In this document: positions 1 to 9,727 of the stretch, in pieces
Layout: each line of letters begins with the position of its first letter
How positions within the stretch are numbered: the stretch's first letter is position 1
Source: JAWWOW01 sp033851265
GTDB taxonomy: Bacteria; Actinomycetota; Actinomycetes; JAWWOW01
Assembly: GCA_033851265.1 (NCBI GenBank)
Contig: JAWWOW010000012.1
Coordinates: 237,586-301,585, forward strand
DNA length: 64,000 nucleotides
Direction: 5' to 3'
The notes under the pieces: model-generated
What the model was told of the DNA's origin: nothing
Seen by the model: the letters and a program-made list of their open reading frames with translations, nothing else
The model's database searches: none
Translations under genes and position numbers: made by a program

Positions 1-1082
1 AAGAAGCGCGCGGGGAGGCAGATGCGGCCTACATCCGCCGCATCATCTACATCCAGCGCCGCCTCATGGTGGCTGGTCGGGTCACGTTGTTCGCGAGCGC
101 GTTCCCGCCCGCCTGGGTCGCGGGTACGGCAATGCTCGCGACGGGCAAGATCCTCGAGAACATGGAAATTGGCCACAACGTCATGCACGGCCAGTTCGAC
201 TGGATGAACGATCCAGAGATCCACTCCGGCACGTGGGAGTGGGACACCACCTCACCCGCTGAGCAGTGGAAGCACTCGCACAACTTCGTCCACCACACGT
301 TCACCAACGTGCTCGGCAAGGACAACGACGTCGGCTACGGCGTCCTACGCGTCACGTCGGACCAGAAGTGGCACCCCGTCAACCTCGGCCAGCCGGTCTA
401 CAACGCGTTGCTGGCGCTGCTCTTCGAGTGGGGCGTCGCGTTCCACGACCTCGACATCCGGGCGATCCGCAAGGGTGAGAAAGACCCGAAGGAAACCAAG
501 CGGCAGCTCCGGGGAATCTGGCGCAAGGTGCGCCGCCAGGTCGGCAAGGACTACGTCATCTTCCCGTTGCTGTCCGGGCCGAACTTCGTGTCCACGCTGA
601 CCGCGAACGCCAGCGCGAACATCATTCGCAACCTGTGGTCCTACATGATCATCTTCTGCGGGCATTTCCCGGACGGGGCGGAGAAATTCGAGGAGGAGCA
701 ACTCGAGGACGAAAGCAAGGCGGAGTGGTATCTCCGCCAGCTGCTCGGGTCAGCCAATTTCGAGGGCAGCCGATTGCTGCACATCCTGTCCGGCAGCCTC
801 GGCTACCAGATCGAGCACCACCTGTTCCCTGATCTGCCGTGCAATCGCTATCCCGAGATCGGCGAACGCGTCAAAGCGCTGTGCGAGAAGTACGACCTGC
901 CGTACACGACCGGTCCGCTCTACCGGCAGTACGGTCAGACCCTGCGCACGATTCTGCGGCTGTCGTTGCCGACGAAGAGGAGTCCCGAGCACTCCGATCC
1001 GCGCGGTGGGATGCATCGCGGCAGCGCCGACGACCTGCGCAAGCACCAAGGGACGGTCGCACCGCAAGGCGCCGTGGCCTAG
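1..1082 (+). CDS. Fatty acid desaturase, 5' end cut by window edge
   Basis: Membrane di-iron desaturase that would introduce a double bond into acyl chains. The reading frame is open from base 3 with desaturase-like sequence before the first in-frame ATG at 66, so the true start lies outside the window. All three histidine boxes are visible: GHNVMHGQ, HSHNFVHH and the late QIEHHLF, the last typical of the DesA3/omega desaturase branch. A hydrophobic stretch lies between boxes one and two and another before box three. The stop at 1080-1082 faces the stop of the leftward lipoprotein gene, only 4 bp away. The C-terminal 30 residues are polar and rich in Arg, Ser and His. The substrate position cannot be told from sequence. 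Confidence 0.9.
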   Translation, partial: EARGEADAAYIRRIIYIQRRLMVAGRVTLFASAFPPAWVAGTAMLATGKILENMEIGHNVMHGQFDWMNDPEIHSGTWEWDTTSPAEQWKHSHNFVHHTFTNVLGKDNDVGYGVLRVTSDQKWHPVNLGQPVYNALLALLFEWGVAFHDLDIRAIRKGEKDPKETKRQLRGIWRKVRRQVGKDYVIFPLLSGPNFVSTLTANASANIIRNLWSYMIIFCGHFPDGAEKFEEEQLEDESKAEWYLRQLLGSANFEGSRLLHILSGSLGYQIEHHLFPDLPCNRYPEIGERVKALCEKYDLPYTTGPLYRQYGQTLRTILRLSLPTKRSPEHSDPRGGMHRGSADDLRKHQGTVAPQGAVA

Positions 1083-1086
1083 CCGG

Positions 1087-1749
1087 TTACTTCGCCGCTG
1101 CGGTGAGCTTGGCGAGCGCCTTCGTCAGCAGCACGTTGAGATCCGGCGCGGGGTGGCCCGGAGTATCGAAGCCATTCGCCGTCACGACCACGTTTCCGAG
1201 GACTGCGGCGATGCCATCGAAGGCGTCGCCGGCGATCGTGACGCGGAATGAGACGGCACCAGGACCGTATTGCTGGATCGTGTTGATCTGGAGCTTCACT
1301 CGGACGCCCTTGGCCTCGCCTGTTCCCACATACGAGGGGCAGGCCCGGAACGCGTTCAGGTACGCGGCCTGTTCGCGGGCGGCGTCTGCCGCAGTTGGAT
1401 ACAGCGAGATCGTCTCACCAGCAAAGGGACCGTCTGCGGTCTTCCTGAAGTCTGCCTCGAGGAACCCGGTCGCAAGGCTGTTGTCCGCCTTGTCTGCGGC
1501 CTCCAGTGCGGCACACCCGGGCGGAAAGTCGTCCACAGTGAGATCGTCCCCAGTTGGCGTATCTGGATCCACCTCGTAACCGGGAACGTCAGCGACAGTG
1601 ATCAGTGCGGACTTCGCCTGCGCCGTGGTCAGCACGATCGCCTTCGGTGGGTTGCCTTTCGGGGTTGGCGCTCCCGAGCCAGCGGAGCTGCCGCAGGCGA
1701 CGCCGAGAGCGCAGATGCACAGTGCAGGAAGGAATCGGGTCAGTCGCAC
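1087..1749 (-). CDS. Putative secreted lipoprotein of unknown function
   Basis: About 220 residues. GTG at 1749 is chosen because GGAGG stands 5 nt upstream; the frame is open further upstream but into the glpD end. The N-terminus is a lipoprotein signal: basic RLTR, hydrophobic core, lipobox GVAC followed by GSSAGSG. The mature part begins with a Gly/Pro linker and continues as a soluble domain with several Cys residues. It has no motif I recognise. It resembles the many actinobacterial PknH-sensor-like or LpqN-like lipoproteins only in general composition. It lies 71 bp after glpD on the same strand and could share its transcript. The function is unknown; anchoring to the outer face of the membrane is inferred from the lipobox. 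Confidence 0.75.
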   Translation of the reverse strand: MRLTRFLPALCICALGVACGSSAGSGAPTPKGNPPKAIVLTTAQAKSALITVADVPGYEVDPDTPTGDDLTVDDFPPGCAALEAADKADNSLATGFLEADFRKTADGPFAGETISLYPTAADAAREQAAYLNAFRACPSYVGTGEAKGVRVKLQINTIQQYGPGAVSFRVTIAGDAFDGIAAVLGNVVVTANGFDTPGHPAPDLNVLLTKALAKLTAAAK

Positions 1750-1820
1750 GCGAGCCTCCGGTCTGGGTGAACGCTTCGGAAGGTTAGCGATCAAACCCTG
1801 TACATACACGGAAATCGTGG

Positions 1821-3506
1821 CTAAACGACGACCGCGTCGCCTTCGGGGAGTCCGAGCACACCGCGTTCGGTGCGCACTGCATCGGCGTACGCCGAGACCT
1901 GTTTGTCGGCCCACGCCTCGTCGCGCCCGGTCTCATACGCCAGGATCCGCGCGGCTCGGGCAGCGGCAGGTAAGCCGGCATCGCGCACGCGCAACGACAG
2001 CCTGGTACGTCGGGAGAAGACGTCATCGAGCATGGCCGCGCCTTCGTGGCGCGCTGCGTAGACCACTTCGGCGAAGACATGGTTGTCCGCTGGCGTTATC
2101 TGCTCGGCGAGCGTGGGATCGCTCGCGATGAGGGACAGCACGTCAAACGCCGCGTCTCCGTGTTGTCGTGCGAGCACGCGCGCGGTCTGCGCGCTGATGC
2201 CGAGTGGCGCGCCCGCTCCCTCGACCGTGTTCAACAGATGCGCGAACGGTTGCTGGCTTCCCAGCGAGATGTCATCGGTACGGCAGCGCGCTTTGCGGTC
2301 GTCGCGCTCGACGAGCAGATCGACGACGTCTTTCGCCATTCGCCGGTACGTCGTCAGCTTGCCACCCGTGATCGTCACCAGCCGCGCCGGTCCGTCGAGC
2401 AGGGTGTGCCGTCGGGACATGTCAGAGAGCACTTCGCCGGCCTCGACACCGTCGCCTTCCCCGCTGCGCAGCAACGGTCGGACGCCGACCCACGCACCGA
2501 CGACGTCATCGGCGGTCAGGTCGCGGTTGAACACCGCGTTGCCAGCGGCAAGCACGTAGTCGAGATCGTCCTCGGTCAGCGCGAGCGCATCGAGCGGACC
2601 GTTGTACGCCGTGTCGGTCGTACCAAGGATGGTCTGCGGTCCCCACGCGATCGCGAACATCGAGCGCAGGTCGCCTTGCCGGCTCGGGAGCAGCACGCTC
2701 GCATGTGCGAGGGGAAGCCGTTCTCGGTTGACGACGACGTGCACGCCCTTACTGGGCTGCACGGCGGGCACCCGGGTCGGCTCGATCATGGCGAGCAGGT
2801 TGTCCACCCACACACCGGTCGCATTGACGACGTGACGCGCGCGGATCTCATACTCGCTCTGCGTCAGCCGGTCTCGAACCCTGGCACCGGAAACGTTGCC
2901 CTCCTCGTCGCGGAGCAGGCCGACGACCTCGGCGTACGGCAGCGCATGAGCGCCAAAACTGCGGGCTGCCTGAATCACTGCGAGCACCAATCGCGCATCG
3001 TCGGTGCCCGAGTCGCCGTACACATAGGCGTAAGACAGGCCGCTGTCCGCCAACGCGGGCGCGATCTTGATGGCGCGCTCCGCGTCCACCTTCTCGTGAC
3101 GACGGACGTTGCGCACGCCCGCGAACACGTCGTAGGTCGACAACCCGAGTCCGAGCAGCCGACGTCGCGCGGTGTCCGGCCACACTGGGTAGACGAAGTC
3201 CATCGGCCACACGAGGTGCGGCGCGAGCTTCAACAGGGTCTGCCGCTCGAGCACACTCTCGCGGACCATCGCGAAGTCGTACTGCTCGAGGTAGCGCAGC
3301 CCACCGTGCACGAGCTTGCTCGACTTGCTGCTCGTGCCACTGGCGAGATCACCCATATCAAGGGCAGCGACTGACATGCCCCGCGATGCGGCATCGAGGG
3401 CGACGCCCGCGCCGGTGACTCCCAGCCCGATGACGAGGACGTCAAGCACGCCGCTGGTCGCGTCGGCGACATCAGCAGCGCGATGGGCGACAGAGAATGG
3501 CCGCAC
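1821..3506 (-). CDS. glpD: Glycerol-3-phosphate dehydrogenase (FAD-dependent)
   Basis: Oxidises sn-glycerol 3-phosphate to dihydroxyacetone phosphate and passes electrons to the membrane quinone pool. About 561 residues, normal for the family. An N-terminal dinucleotide fold (GLGVTGAGVALD) is followed by the GlpD signature region GTSSKSSKLVHGGLRYLEQ and by the FAD/substrate domain (NATGVWVDNL, GTTDTAYNG). A C-terminal DAO_C domain is present. The start is uncertain: GTG 3506 is used, 10 bp after the stop of the exonuclease gene; TTG 3515 is an alternative, and neither has a strong Shine-Dalgarno sequence, so translational coupling is likely. It is the third gene of the leftward run uppP-exonuclease-glpD. 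No glpK or glpF is in the window. Confidence 0.92.
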   Translation of the reverse strand: MRPFSVAHRAADVADATSGVLDVLVIGLGVTGAGVALDAASRGMSVAALDMGDLASGTSSKSSKLVHGGLRYLEQYDFAMVRESVLERQTLLKLAPHLVWPMDFVYPVWPDTARRRLLGLGLSTYDVFAGVRNVRRHEKVDAERAIKIAPALADSGLSYAYVYGDSGTDDARLVLAVIQAARSFGAHALPYAEVVGLLRDEEGNVSGARVRDRLTQSEYEIRARHVVNATGVWVDNLLAMIEPTRVPAVQPSKGVHVVVNRERLPLAHASVLLPSRQGDLRSMFAIAWGPQTILGTTDTAYNGPLDALALTEDDLDYVLAAGNAVFNRDLTADDVVGAWVGVRPLLRSGEGDGVEAGEVLSDMSRRHTLLDGPARLVTITGGKLTTYRRMAKDVVDLLVERDDRKARCRTDDISLGSQQPFAHLLNTVEGAGAPLGISAQTARVLARQHGDAAFDVLSLIASDPTLAEQITPADNHVFAEVVYAARHEGAAMLDDVFSRRTRLSLRVRDAGLPAAARAARILAYETGRDEAWADKQVSAYADAVRTERGVLGLPEGDAVVV

Positions 3507-3516
3507 GCTTGCCAAA

Positions 3517-4455
3517 TTACCCGCGCGCAGCTGCGGTCTCGGCGAGGGCTTCGGTGAGCCGCTGCACCGGCGACTCGATCGCCCATTGCTCGGCGAGAGC
3601 TGCCAGCTTGCGCGGGTGCTTGGGCTTGACGAGCAACCGGTCGTCGAACCGGGGGAGCCGCACGTCACTGGCCACCCGCACCACGGCGGGCGCGGCCGCG
3701 AGATAGTCGCGTGCTGCAGCGAGCTTGGCCGGAGCACCCTTCGGGAATCGTTTGTCCAGCCCGCCTTTGTCGACCGCGGCCAGCATCGCGTCGACGGACC
3801 CGAACGCCTTCAACAACACTGCGGCGGTCTTCTCGCCGATGCCTTTCACACCCGGCAAGCCATCCGACGGATCGCCGCGGAGCAGTGCGAACTCGGCATA
3901 GGACCGCGGCGGGATGCCGTAACGCCGAGCAACCTCGGCCTCATCCACGTTGGCGACCTCACCGATGCCCTTGACGGTGTAAATCACTCGGACGGGCAAG
4001 TCGTCTCGGACCAGTTGGAACAGGTCGCGGTCACCGGTCACCACATCGACGGGGCACGTCGCGTGCGTCGCCAAGGTGCCGATGATGTCGTCCGCCTCGT
4101 AGTTGGCTACACCGACCATCGCGATCCCGAACGCATCGAGCACTTCTTCGATGATCGGCACCTGCGGCGACAACGTGTCGGGCACGGTCTCACCTGACTC
4201 GGTGCTCACGTCGACACGATGAGCCTTGTATGACGGGATCGCGTCGACGCGCCACTGCGGCCGCCAGTCCGCGTCGAGGCAAGCCACCAGCCGGGTCGGG
4301 TGTCGTTCGCGGATGAGGCGCGCCGTGACATCGAGCAGGCCGCGGATGGCGTTGACCGACGTACCGTCCGGCGCCTTGATGGAATCCGGGATCGCGTGGT
4401 ACGCGCGGAAGTAGATCGATGCCGTGTCGAGGAGCATCAACCGATCGCCGGCCAT
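3517..4455 (-). CDS. 5'-3' exonuclease (PolI-type FEN domain, stand-alone)
   Basis: Stand-alone flap/5' nuclease related to the N-terminal domain of DNA polymerase I, 312 residues. It begins MAGDRLMLLDTASI. Metal-binding acidic residues are in DTASIYFRA, YEADDIIGTLA and VTGDRDLFQL. The helix-hairpin-helix region LPGVKGIGEKTAAVLL follows the DPSDGLPG loop. The start ATG at 4455 overlaps the uppP stop (TAATG), indicating translational coupling. The expected role is removal of RNA primers or flaps during replication and repair. Actinobacteria commonly carry such an extra copy beside PolA. The C-terminus includes the KPKHPRKLAALAEQW region typical of the actinobacterial subgroup. Confidence 0.92.
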   Translation of the reverse strand: MAGDRLMLLDTASIYFRAYHAIPDSIKAPDGTSVNAIRGLLDVTARLIRERHPTRLVACLDADWRPQWRVDAIPSYKAHRVDVSTESGETVPDTLSPQVPIIEEVLDAFGIAMVGVANYEADDIIGTLATHATCPVDVVTGDRDLFQLVRDDLPVRVIYTVKGIGEVANVDEAEVARRYGIPPRSYAEFALLRGDPSDGLPGVKGIGEKTAAVLLKAFGSVDAMLAAVDKGGLDKRFPKGAPAKLAAARDYLAAAPAVVRVASDVRLPRFDDRLLVKPKHPRKLAALAEQWAIESPVQRLTEALAETAAARG

Positions 4456-5276
4456 TACGTCGCCAGTTTGACCGTGAGAACGGCGAACACCGCGAGGCCA
4501 ACGACGACGCGGTAGGGCACGAACCACGCGATGCTGTGGTGCGCGACAAAGCGCAGCAACCAGGCGACAGAGGCGTAGGCGACGAAGAACGACGTAATCG
4601 TGCCGACGATCAATGGAGCCGTCCCGACGCTCTCGTTCAATGCGTTGGGCAGTTCGATAATCGCAGCACCGGTCAACGCCGGGACGGACAGAAAGAACGC
4701 CATCCTCGTTGCTGCTACCCGGTCGAGCCCCAGCATCAAGCCTGCACTGATCGTGGCACCGGATCGGGAGACCCCCGGCACAAGCGCAACGCACTGCACG
4801 GTGCCGATGACCAGAGCGTCTTTGAGACTGACTGTGTCCTCACCGCGGTCCTGCCGAGCTCTGCGCTCGGCGTACACCAGCACGGGGGACCAGACGATCA
4901 GCGCTGCGCCGACCACCCAAAGGTTGCGCAGCGGACCTTCGATCGCGCTTTTGGCGGCAAGTGCGATGACCACGATGGGCACGGAGCCGGCGATGATGTA
5001 CCACGCGAAGCGCCAGTCGGCAGACTGACGGCCCTCGGCACTGCCGAGCCCTCTGAACACACCACGGACGAGCCGCCAGAAGTCCTTGAAGAAATAGAGA
5101 ATCACCGCCGCGATGGCGCCGGCCTGGATCACCGCGGTGAAAGCCGTGACGCCCTTGTCGTCGACTTTGAGGCCAAGCATGCTTTCGACGATGGTGAGAT
5201 GGCCCGTCGACGAAACAGGCAGGAATTCGGTCAGGCCCTCGACGACGCCGAGCACCAGCGACTGACCGATGTTCAT
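4455..5276 (-). CDS. uppP: Undecaprenyl-diphosphatase
   Basis: Integral membrane enzyme (BacA family) that dephosphorylates undecaprenyl diphosphate to recycle the cell-wall lipid carrier. About 273 residues with roughly eight hydrophobic segments. Both catalytic signatures are present: EGLTEFLPVSSTGHL near the N-terminus and PGVSRSGATISAGL in the middle. ATG 5276 is preferred because GGAG lies 6 nt upstream; ATG 5288 is possible. It is the first gene of the leftward operon and is divergent from the M24 peptidase, whose start is 75 bp away, so the short gap holds both promoters. Confidence 0.95.
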   Translation of the reverse strand: MNIGQSLVLGVVEGLTEFLPVSSTGHLTIVESMLGLKVDDKGVTAFTAVIQAGAIAAVILYFFKDFWRLVRGVFRGLGSAEGRQSADWRFAWYIIAGSVPIVVIALAAKSAIEGPLRNLWVVGAALIVWSPVLVYAERRARQDRGEDTVSLKDALVIGTVQCVALVPGVSRSGATISAGLMLGLDRVAATRMAFFLSVPALTGAAIIELPNALNESVGTAPLIVGTITSFFVAYASVAWLLRFVAHHSIAWFVPYRVVVGLAVFAVLTVKLAT

Positions 5277-5350
5277 TGATTGCTCCATCCGACGACCACG
5301 CGCGGCCTGCAAACCCTAATCGTGCTTCGCCCACCGCTACGCTGACGGCC

Positions 5351-6481
5351 GTGACGACAGCGTCCACGTCCCAGGTGACGGCTGATTTCCGTGACCGCGT
5401 GCGGCGCGCCCAGCATGCGGCCGCGGCGGCGCAGATCGACGGGCTGTTGCTGTCGCCAGGTGCCGATCTGCGCTACCTCACCGGGTACGCCGCACACCAG
5501 CTCGAGCGACTCACGTGCCTCGTCCTTCCGGCGCACGGCGACCCGGTCCTCGTCGTACCGCTGCTCGAACGGCCGATGGCCGCGGCGAGTCCGGCCGCGG
5601 ACTTGACCGAGATTCGCACGCATCGGGAGACCGACGACGCCTACGCGCTTGTTGCCACGATGCTCGGGAACCCGCGGCGGATTGCTCTCAGCAACAGGAT
5701 GTGGGCCGAGCAGGTCCTGCGATTTCGCGCCGCAATGCCGGGCGCGGAGCAAATCACCGCAGGCACGGTTCTCCGTGAGCTACGCATGCGCAAGACGGCT
5801 AGCGAGGTCGACGCGTTGCGGCGGGCCGGACAAGCGATTGACCGTGTGCACTCGCGGATGGGGGAGTGGTTGCGGCCCGGCCGCACCGAAGCCGAGGTCG
5901 GCCATGACATCTCTGAGGCCATTGTCGAAGAAGGTCACGAGCGGGTGAACTTCGTCATCGTCGGCTCCGGCCCCAACGGTGCGAGCCCGCACCACCACCT
6001 CAGTGACCGCGTGATCGAGCGAGGCGATCCTGTCGTCGTCGACATCGGGGGTACGACGGCCGACGGCTACTGCTCCGACAACACCCGCACCTACGTCGCC
6101 GACGGCCGCCCGGCTGTCGACTTCGTCGACTATTACGCCGTGCTCGAGTCGGCTCAACGAGCGGCCTGTGCTGCAGTCAAGCCCGGTATCTCCGCCGAGG
6201 GCGTCGACGCCGTCGCTCGGGACGCGATCACCGCTGCCGGGTACGGCGACTACTTCGTGCACCGCACAGGACACGGCATCGGGCTCGAGGAGCACGAGGA
6301 GCCATACATCGTTTCGGGCAACAGCGAGACGCTCGAACCCGGCATGGCTTTCAGCGTCGAGCCCGGCATCTACCTACCCGGTCGCCACGGCGCGCGGATC
6401 GAAGACATCCTCGTCGTCACCGACACCGGCGCCGAAGCGCTCAACGTTGTGCCCCACGAGCTCACGGTGCTGGCGGGCTGA
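5351..6481 (+). CDS. M24 family aminopeptidase (Xaa-Pro peptidase-like)
   Basis: About 376 residues: an N-terminal creatinase-like domain (to about residue 140) followed by the pita-bread metallopeptidase domain. The five metal ligands are recognisable: VVVDIGGT, CSDNTRTYV, RTGHGIGLEEHE, SVEPGIYLPG and ARIEDILVV. It probably cleaves X-Pro peptides in the cytoplasm. GTG 5351 is the chosen start. A TACGCT box at 5338-5343 ends 7 nt before it, so the mRNA is probably leaderless. The next gene (acyl-CoA dehydrogenase) begins 5 bp after the stop, so the two are likely co-transcribed. Confidence 0.9.
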   Translation: MTTASTSQVTADFRDRVRRAQHAAAAAQIDGLLLSPGADLRYLTGYAAHQLERLTCLVLPAHGDPVLVVPLLERPMAAASPAADLTEIRTHRETDDAYALVATMLGNPRRIALSNRMWAEQVLRFRAAMPGAEQITAGTVLRELRMRKTASEVDALRRAGQAIDRVHSRMGEWLRPGRTEAEVGHDISEAIVEEGHERVNFVIVGSGPNGASPHHHLSDRVIERGDPVVVDIGGTTADGYCSDNTRTYVADGRPAVDFVDYYAVLESAQRAACAAVKPGISAEGVDAVARDAITAAGYGDYFVHRTGHGIGLEEHEEPYIVSGNSETLEPGMAFSVEPGIYLPGRHGARIEDILVVTDTGAEALNVVPHELTVLAG

Positions 6482-6486
6482 CCGCG

Positions 6487-7641
6487 ATGCCCGTGCAGCG
6501 TGACCTCCCGAGTGACGAAGCGCGCGACCTCCTTGGGCTCGTGCGCCAGATCGCGACGGACGAGCTCGCGCCCAAGGCCGCCGAGTACGAAGTGGCCGAG
6601 CGATTCCCGCGCGAGATTTTCCGCACGATCGGCAAGGCGGGACTACTCGGACTGCCGTACTCAGAGGAGTACGGCGGCGGCGGAGCGCCATTCGAGGTCT
6701 ACCTGCACGTGATCGAGGAGCTGGCGAGCGCGTGGGCCGCGGTCGCTCTCGGGGTCAGCGTGCACGTGCTCACGTGTTTCCCGCTCGCGTCGGCAGGCAC
6801 CGACGAGCAGAAGGCGCAGTGGCTGCCCGACATGCTCGGCGGTGAGTTGCTCGGTGCGTATTGCCTGTCCGAGCCGCAGTCGGGCTCCGACGCTGCCGCG
6901 TTGACGACCAGAGCGCGACGCGATGGCGATGAGTACGTCGTCAACGGCACGAAGGCCTGGGTTACCCACGGCGGGCAGGCCGACTTCTACAACGTCTTCT
7001 GCCGCACGGGGGACGAGGGAACGCGCGGAATCTCGCTGCTGTTGGTCCCCAGCGGTACGCCGGGCTTGGTGGCGCAACCAGCCGAGAAGAAGATGGGCCT
7101 GCGATCGTCGACGACAACGCAGATTGTCCTCGAAGACGCCCGGGTCCCAGCCGAGCGATTGATCGGGGGGGAAAACACCGGTTTTCGCATCGCTATGAGT
7201 GCGCTCGATGGTGGCCGCCTCGGGATTGCGGCGTGCGCGGTCGGTGTGGCGCAAGCTGCGCTCGACGAGGCCATCGTTTACGCGAAGGAGCGCAAGCAGT
7301 TCGGTAAAGCCATCATCGATCACCAGGGCGTGGGATTCCTGCTCGCCGATATGGCAACGCAGATCGAAGCCGGCCGCGCGCTTTACCTGTCGGCCGCTCG
7401 CAAACGTGACACGGGTGCGCCGTACAGCAAGGAAGCCTCGATGGCGAAGTTGTTCTGTACCGACATGGCGATGCAGGTGACAACCGATGCCGTGCAGGTG
7501 CTCGGGGGAGCGGGCTACACACAAGACTTTCCCGTCGAGCGTTACATGCGCGAAGTCAAAGCGATGCAAATCTTCGAAGGTGCAAATCAGATTCAGCGGT
7601 TGGTGATCGCTCGACATCTCGCTGACATCACGCCGCGATAA
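6487..7641 (+). CDS. Acyl-CoA dehydrogenase
   Basis: FAD-dependent oxidation of acyl-CoA to 2-enoyl-CoA, 384 residues, full length. The N-terminal helical, middle beta and C-terminal helical domains are all present. Signatures are YCLSEPQSGSDAAAL in the middle domain and the C-terminal MREVKAMQIFEGANQIQRL, whose Glu in FEGANQ is the likely catalytic base of the short/medium-chain group. It follows the M24 gene by 5 bp. Chain-length specificity cannot be told. It lies 8 kb from the lysine-degradation genes; a role in handling the C4 acyl-CoA products of that pathway is possible but only inferred. Confidence 0.93.
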   Translation: MPVQRDLPSDEARDLLGLVRQIATDELAPKAAEYEVAERFPREIFRTIGKAGLLGLPYSEEYGGGGAPFEVYLHVIEELASAWAAVALGVSVHVLTCFPLASAGTDEQKAQWLPDMLGGELLGAYCLSEPQSGSDAAALTTRARRDGDEYVVNGTKAWVTHGGQADFYNVFCRTGDEGTRGISLLLVPSGTPGLVAQPAEKKMGLRSSTTTQIVLEDARVPAERLIGGENTGFRIAMSALDGGRLGIAACAVGVAQAALDEAIVYAKERKQFGKAIIDHQGVGFLLADMATQIEAGRALYLSAARKRDTGAPYSKEASMAKLFCTDMAMQVTTDAVQVLGGAGYTQDFPVERYMREVKAMQIFEGANQIQRLVIARHLADITPR

Positions 7642-7916
7642 GGGTGCGATAACGACACGACGCACAACACGCGGCGTCGCAAATGTGTTGGTCACGGTTG
7701 AGGCACACCTCGGACACAGCCTCGTACCACGTCTTCCAACGGACACCGACATCTGTCTAGATTGCGCTGCACCGCATGGCGACGTGACGCGGCTCCTCTT
7801 ACTGCCGGCAGCGGATTGCGAGTACACGCAAGGGAGTTGCGTCGCCAACTGAGTGACGGTCGACCTCGAGTCGTCTGCTTCGCCGTGCGCTCAGCAAGCC
7901 CAACGAAGGGATGCAG

Positions 7917-9713
7917 ATGAGACGACGAGGGAAACTCCTGACCGCAGTGATACCGCTGTCGGTCCTCGCGTTGGCCGCTGCGTGTGGCGGGTCTAGCGGC
8001 GGATCAGATGCGACGAAGCCATCGAAAGCGGAATTCAACGCCGGGCTCACCACTGTTGTGAACGCATCAACAACAAAGGGCGGCACTCTCCAGTTGTCGG
8101 CCACCGGCGACTGCGATTACTGGGATCCGGCTCGAGCGTATTTCGCGTTCTGCTGGAACCTGGAGCGCCTGCTGTTCCGTGGGCTGATGGCCTACAAGGC
8201 TGTCCCTGGCCCGGACGGCTCATCCGTCGTCGCGGACATCGCGACAGAGGCTGGCAAACCCAGCAACGGCAACAAGACGTGGACCTACACGCTAAAAAAG
8301 GGTTTGAAATTCGAGGACGGTTCGCCCATCACGTCAAAAGAAGTGAAGTACGGCGTCGAGCGGGTGTTTGCCGGCGATGTCATCAACGGTGGCCCGACGT
8401 ACTTGGTGACGTTCCTGTGCCCCGGTAAGACCGACAAGACCGGTGCCTGCCCAACGTACGCAGGTCCGTACAAGGACAAGGCGGCTGACAAGCTGGGTTT
8501 GTCGTCGATCGAGACTCCGGACGACAACACGATCATCTTCAGGCTGAACCAGCCGTTCGGTGATTTCAACTACCTGGCTGCGATGCCGGGAACCACGCCA
8601 GTGCCGATCGCCTATGACCAGAACACCAAGACGGGCGGCGCGCGCTACACGTTCAAGCCGGTGGCCAATGGGCCGTACAAGTTCGGCGACTACCGGCCGG
8701 GCAAGAAGCTGACCCTCGTCCGTAACACGGCCTGGGACCAGGGAAGTGACCCGTTCCGGAAGGCGCTCCCGGACTCGGTCGTGTTCACCGTGAACTCAAA
8801 TGCTCAGGACATCGACAATCGCATCGCGGCAAATGCCGTCGATCTCAACCCGGACGGCGTGGGCGTCCAGGTAGCGACGCAGCAGAAGATCCTCCGTGAC
8901 GCGAGCCTGAAGAACCGCGCGGACAACCCGTTCACGGGCTTCACTCGGTACTTCGCGATCAACACCAACCTGCCGCCGTTCAACAACATCGCGTGCCGTA
9001 AGGCTGTGGAGTACGCGGTCAACAAGGTCGACATCCAGACCGCGCGCGGTGGCCCGATCGGTGGTGGTGACATCGCAACGACGATGCTCAATCCCAATGT
9101 GCAGGGTTTCACGAAGTTCGACCTGTTCCCGAACGGTGCCGACCATCGGGGTGACCTGGCAAAGGCTCGTGAAGAGCTGGCGAACTGTGGGAAGCCGAAC
9201 GGGTTCAGTACGAAACTGACCACCACGAACACCGGTAAAGGCCCACCCGTTGCCGAAGCGATCCAGAACGCGTTGAAGCGGGTGGGCATCAAGGTGACCA
9301 TCGAGGCTGGTGACCCGGCGAGCTACTACAGCCAGTTCATCGGTGCGCCTGCGACCAACAAGTCCAAGGGCTTCGGCCTGATGGTTGCGGGCTGGGGTGC
9401 GGATTTCCCGACTGGCTTTGGATTCTTCAGCCAGATCGTGGACGGCCGCGCGATCAAGGCGCAGGGCAACTCGAACTACGCCGAGCTCAACAGTCAGAAG
9501 GTCAACGGTCTCATCGACCAGGCCAACGCAGCGACCAGTGCAAGCGATGCCGGGAAGCTCTGGGGAGACGTTGACAAGGCGGTCATGGAAGAAGCCGCTG
9601 TGGTGCCGTACACGTACGACAAGGCGTTGCTCCTGCACTCCAGCAGGCTGAAAAACGTTTACGTCCTGAGTGCGTTCGGCATGTACGACTACCAAGCACT
9701 CGGCGTCGCCTAG
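7917..9713 (+). CDS. Family-5 solute-binding lipoprotein of a peptide-type ABC transporter
   Basis: About 598 residues, the usual size for the OppA/DppA family (SBP_bac_5). The signal is a lipoprotein type: MRRRGKLLTAVIP, hydrophobic core, lipobox ALAAAC then GGSSGGS. Mature-domain signatures include CDYWDPARAY, YTLKKGLKFEDGSPITSKEVKYGVERV and the C-terminal EEAAVVPYTYDKALLLHS. ATG 7917 is preferred over ATG 7911 because AAGGG at 7906-7910 is then 6 nt away. No permease or ATPase gene is adjacent, so it is an orphan receptor. A 275-bp gap upstream (7642-7916) holds no gene. A strong hairpin lies just after the stop. The likely ligand is a peptide or other cationic organic molecule. Confidence 0.92.
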   Translation: MRRRGKLLTAVIPLSVLALAAACGGSSGGSDATKPSKAEFNAGLTTVVNASTTKGGTLQLSATGDCDYWDPARAYFAFCWNLERLLFRGLMAYKAVPGPDGSSVVADIATEAGKPSNGNKTWTYTLKKGLKFEDGSPITSKEVKYGVERVFAGDVINGGPTYLVTFLCPGKTDKTGACPTYAGPYKDKAADKLGLSSIETPDDNTIIFRLNQPFGDFNYLAAMPGTTPVPIAYDQNTKTGGARYTFKPVANGPYKFGDYRPGKKLTLVRNTAWDQGSDPFRKALPDSVVFTVNSNAQDIDNRIAANAVDLNPDGVGVQVATQQKILRDASLKNRADNPFTGFTRYFAINTNLPPFNNIACRKAVEYAVNKVDIQTARGGPIGGGDIATTMLNPNVQGFTKFDLFPNGADHRGDLAKAREELANCGKPNGFSTKLTTTNTGKGPPVAEAIQNALKRVGIKVTIEAGDPASYYSQFIGAPATNKSKGFGLMVAGWGADFPTGFGFFSQIVDGRAIKAQGNSNYAELNSQKVNGLIDQANAATSASDAGKLWGDVDKAVMEEAAVVPYTYDKALLLHSSRLKNVYVLSAFGMYDYQALGVA

Positions 9714-9727
9714 CGCCGGTTGACTGA

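Noticed and set aside
2046..3374. Long rightward open frame (about 440 codons) opposite glpD
   Set aside because: Exactly antisense to a convincing glpD; composition (Arg, Val, His, Asp, Gln-rich) is that of a shadow frame in high-GC DNA and no motif is present.
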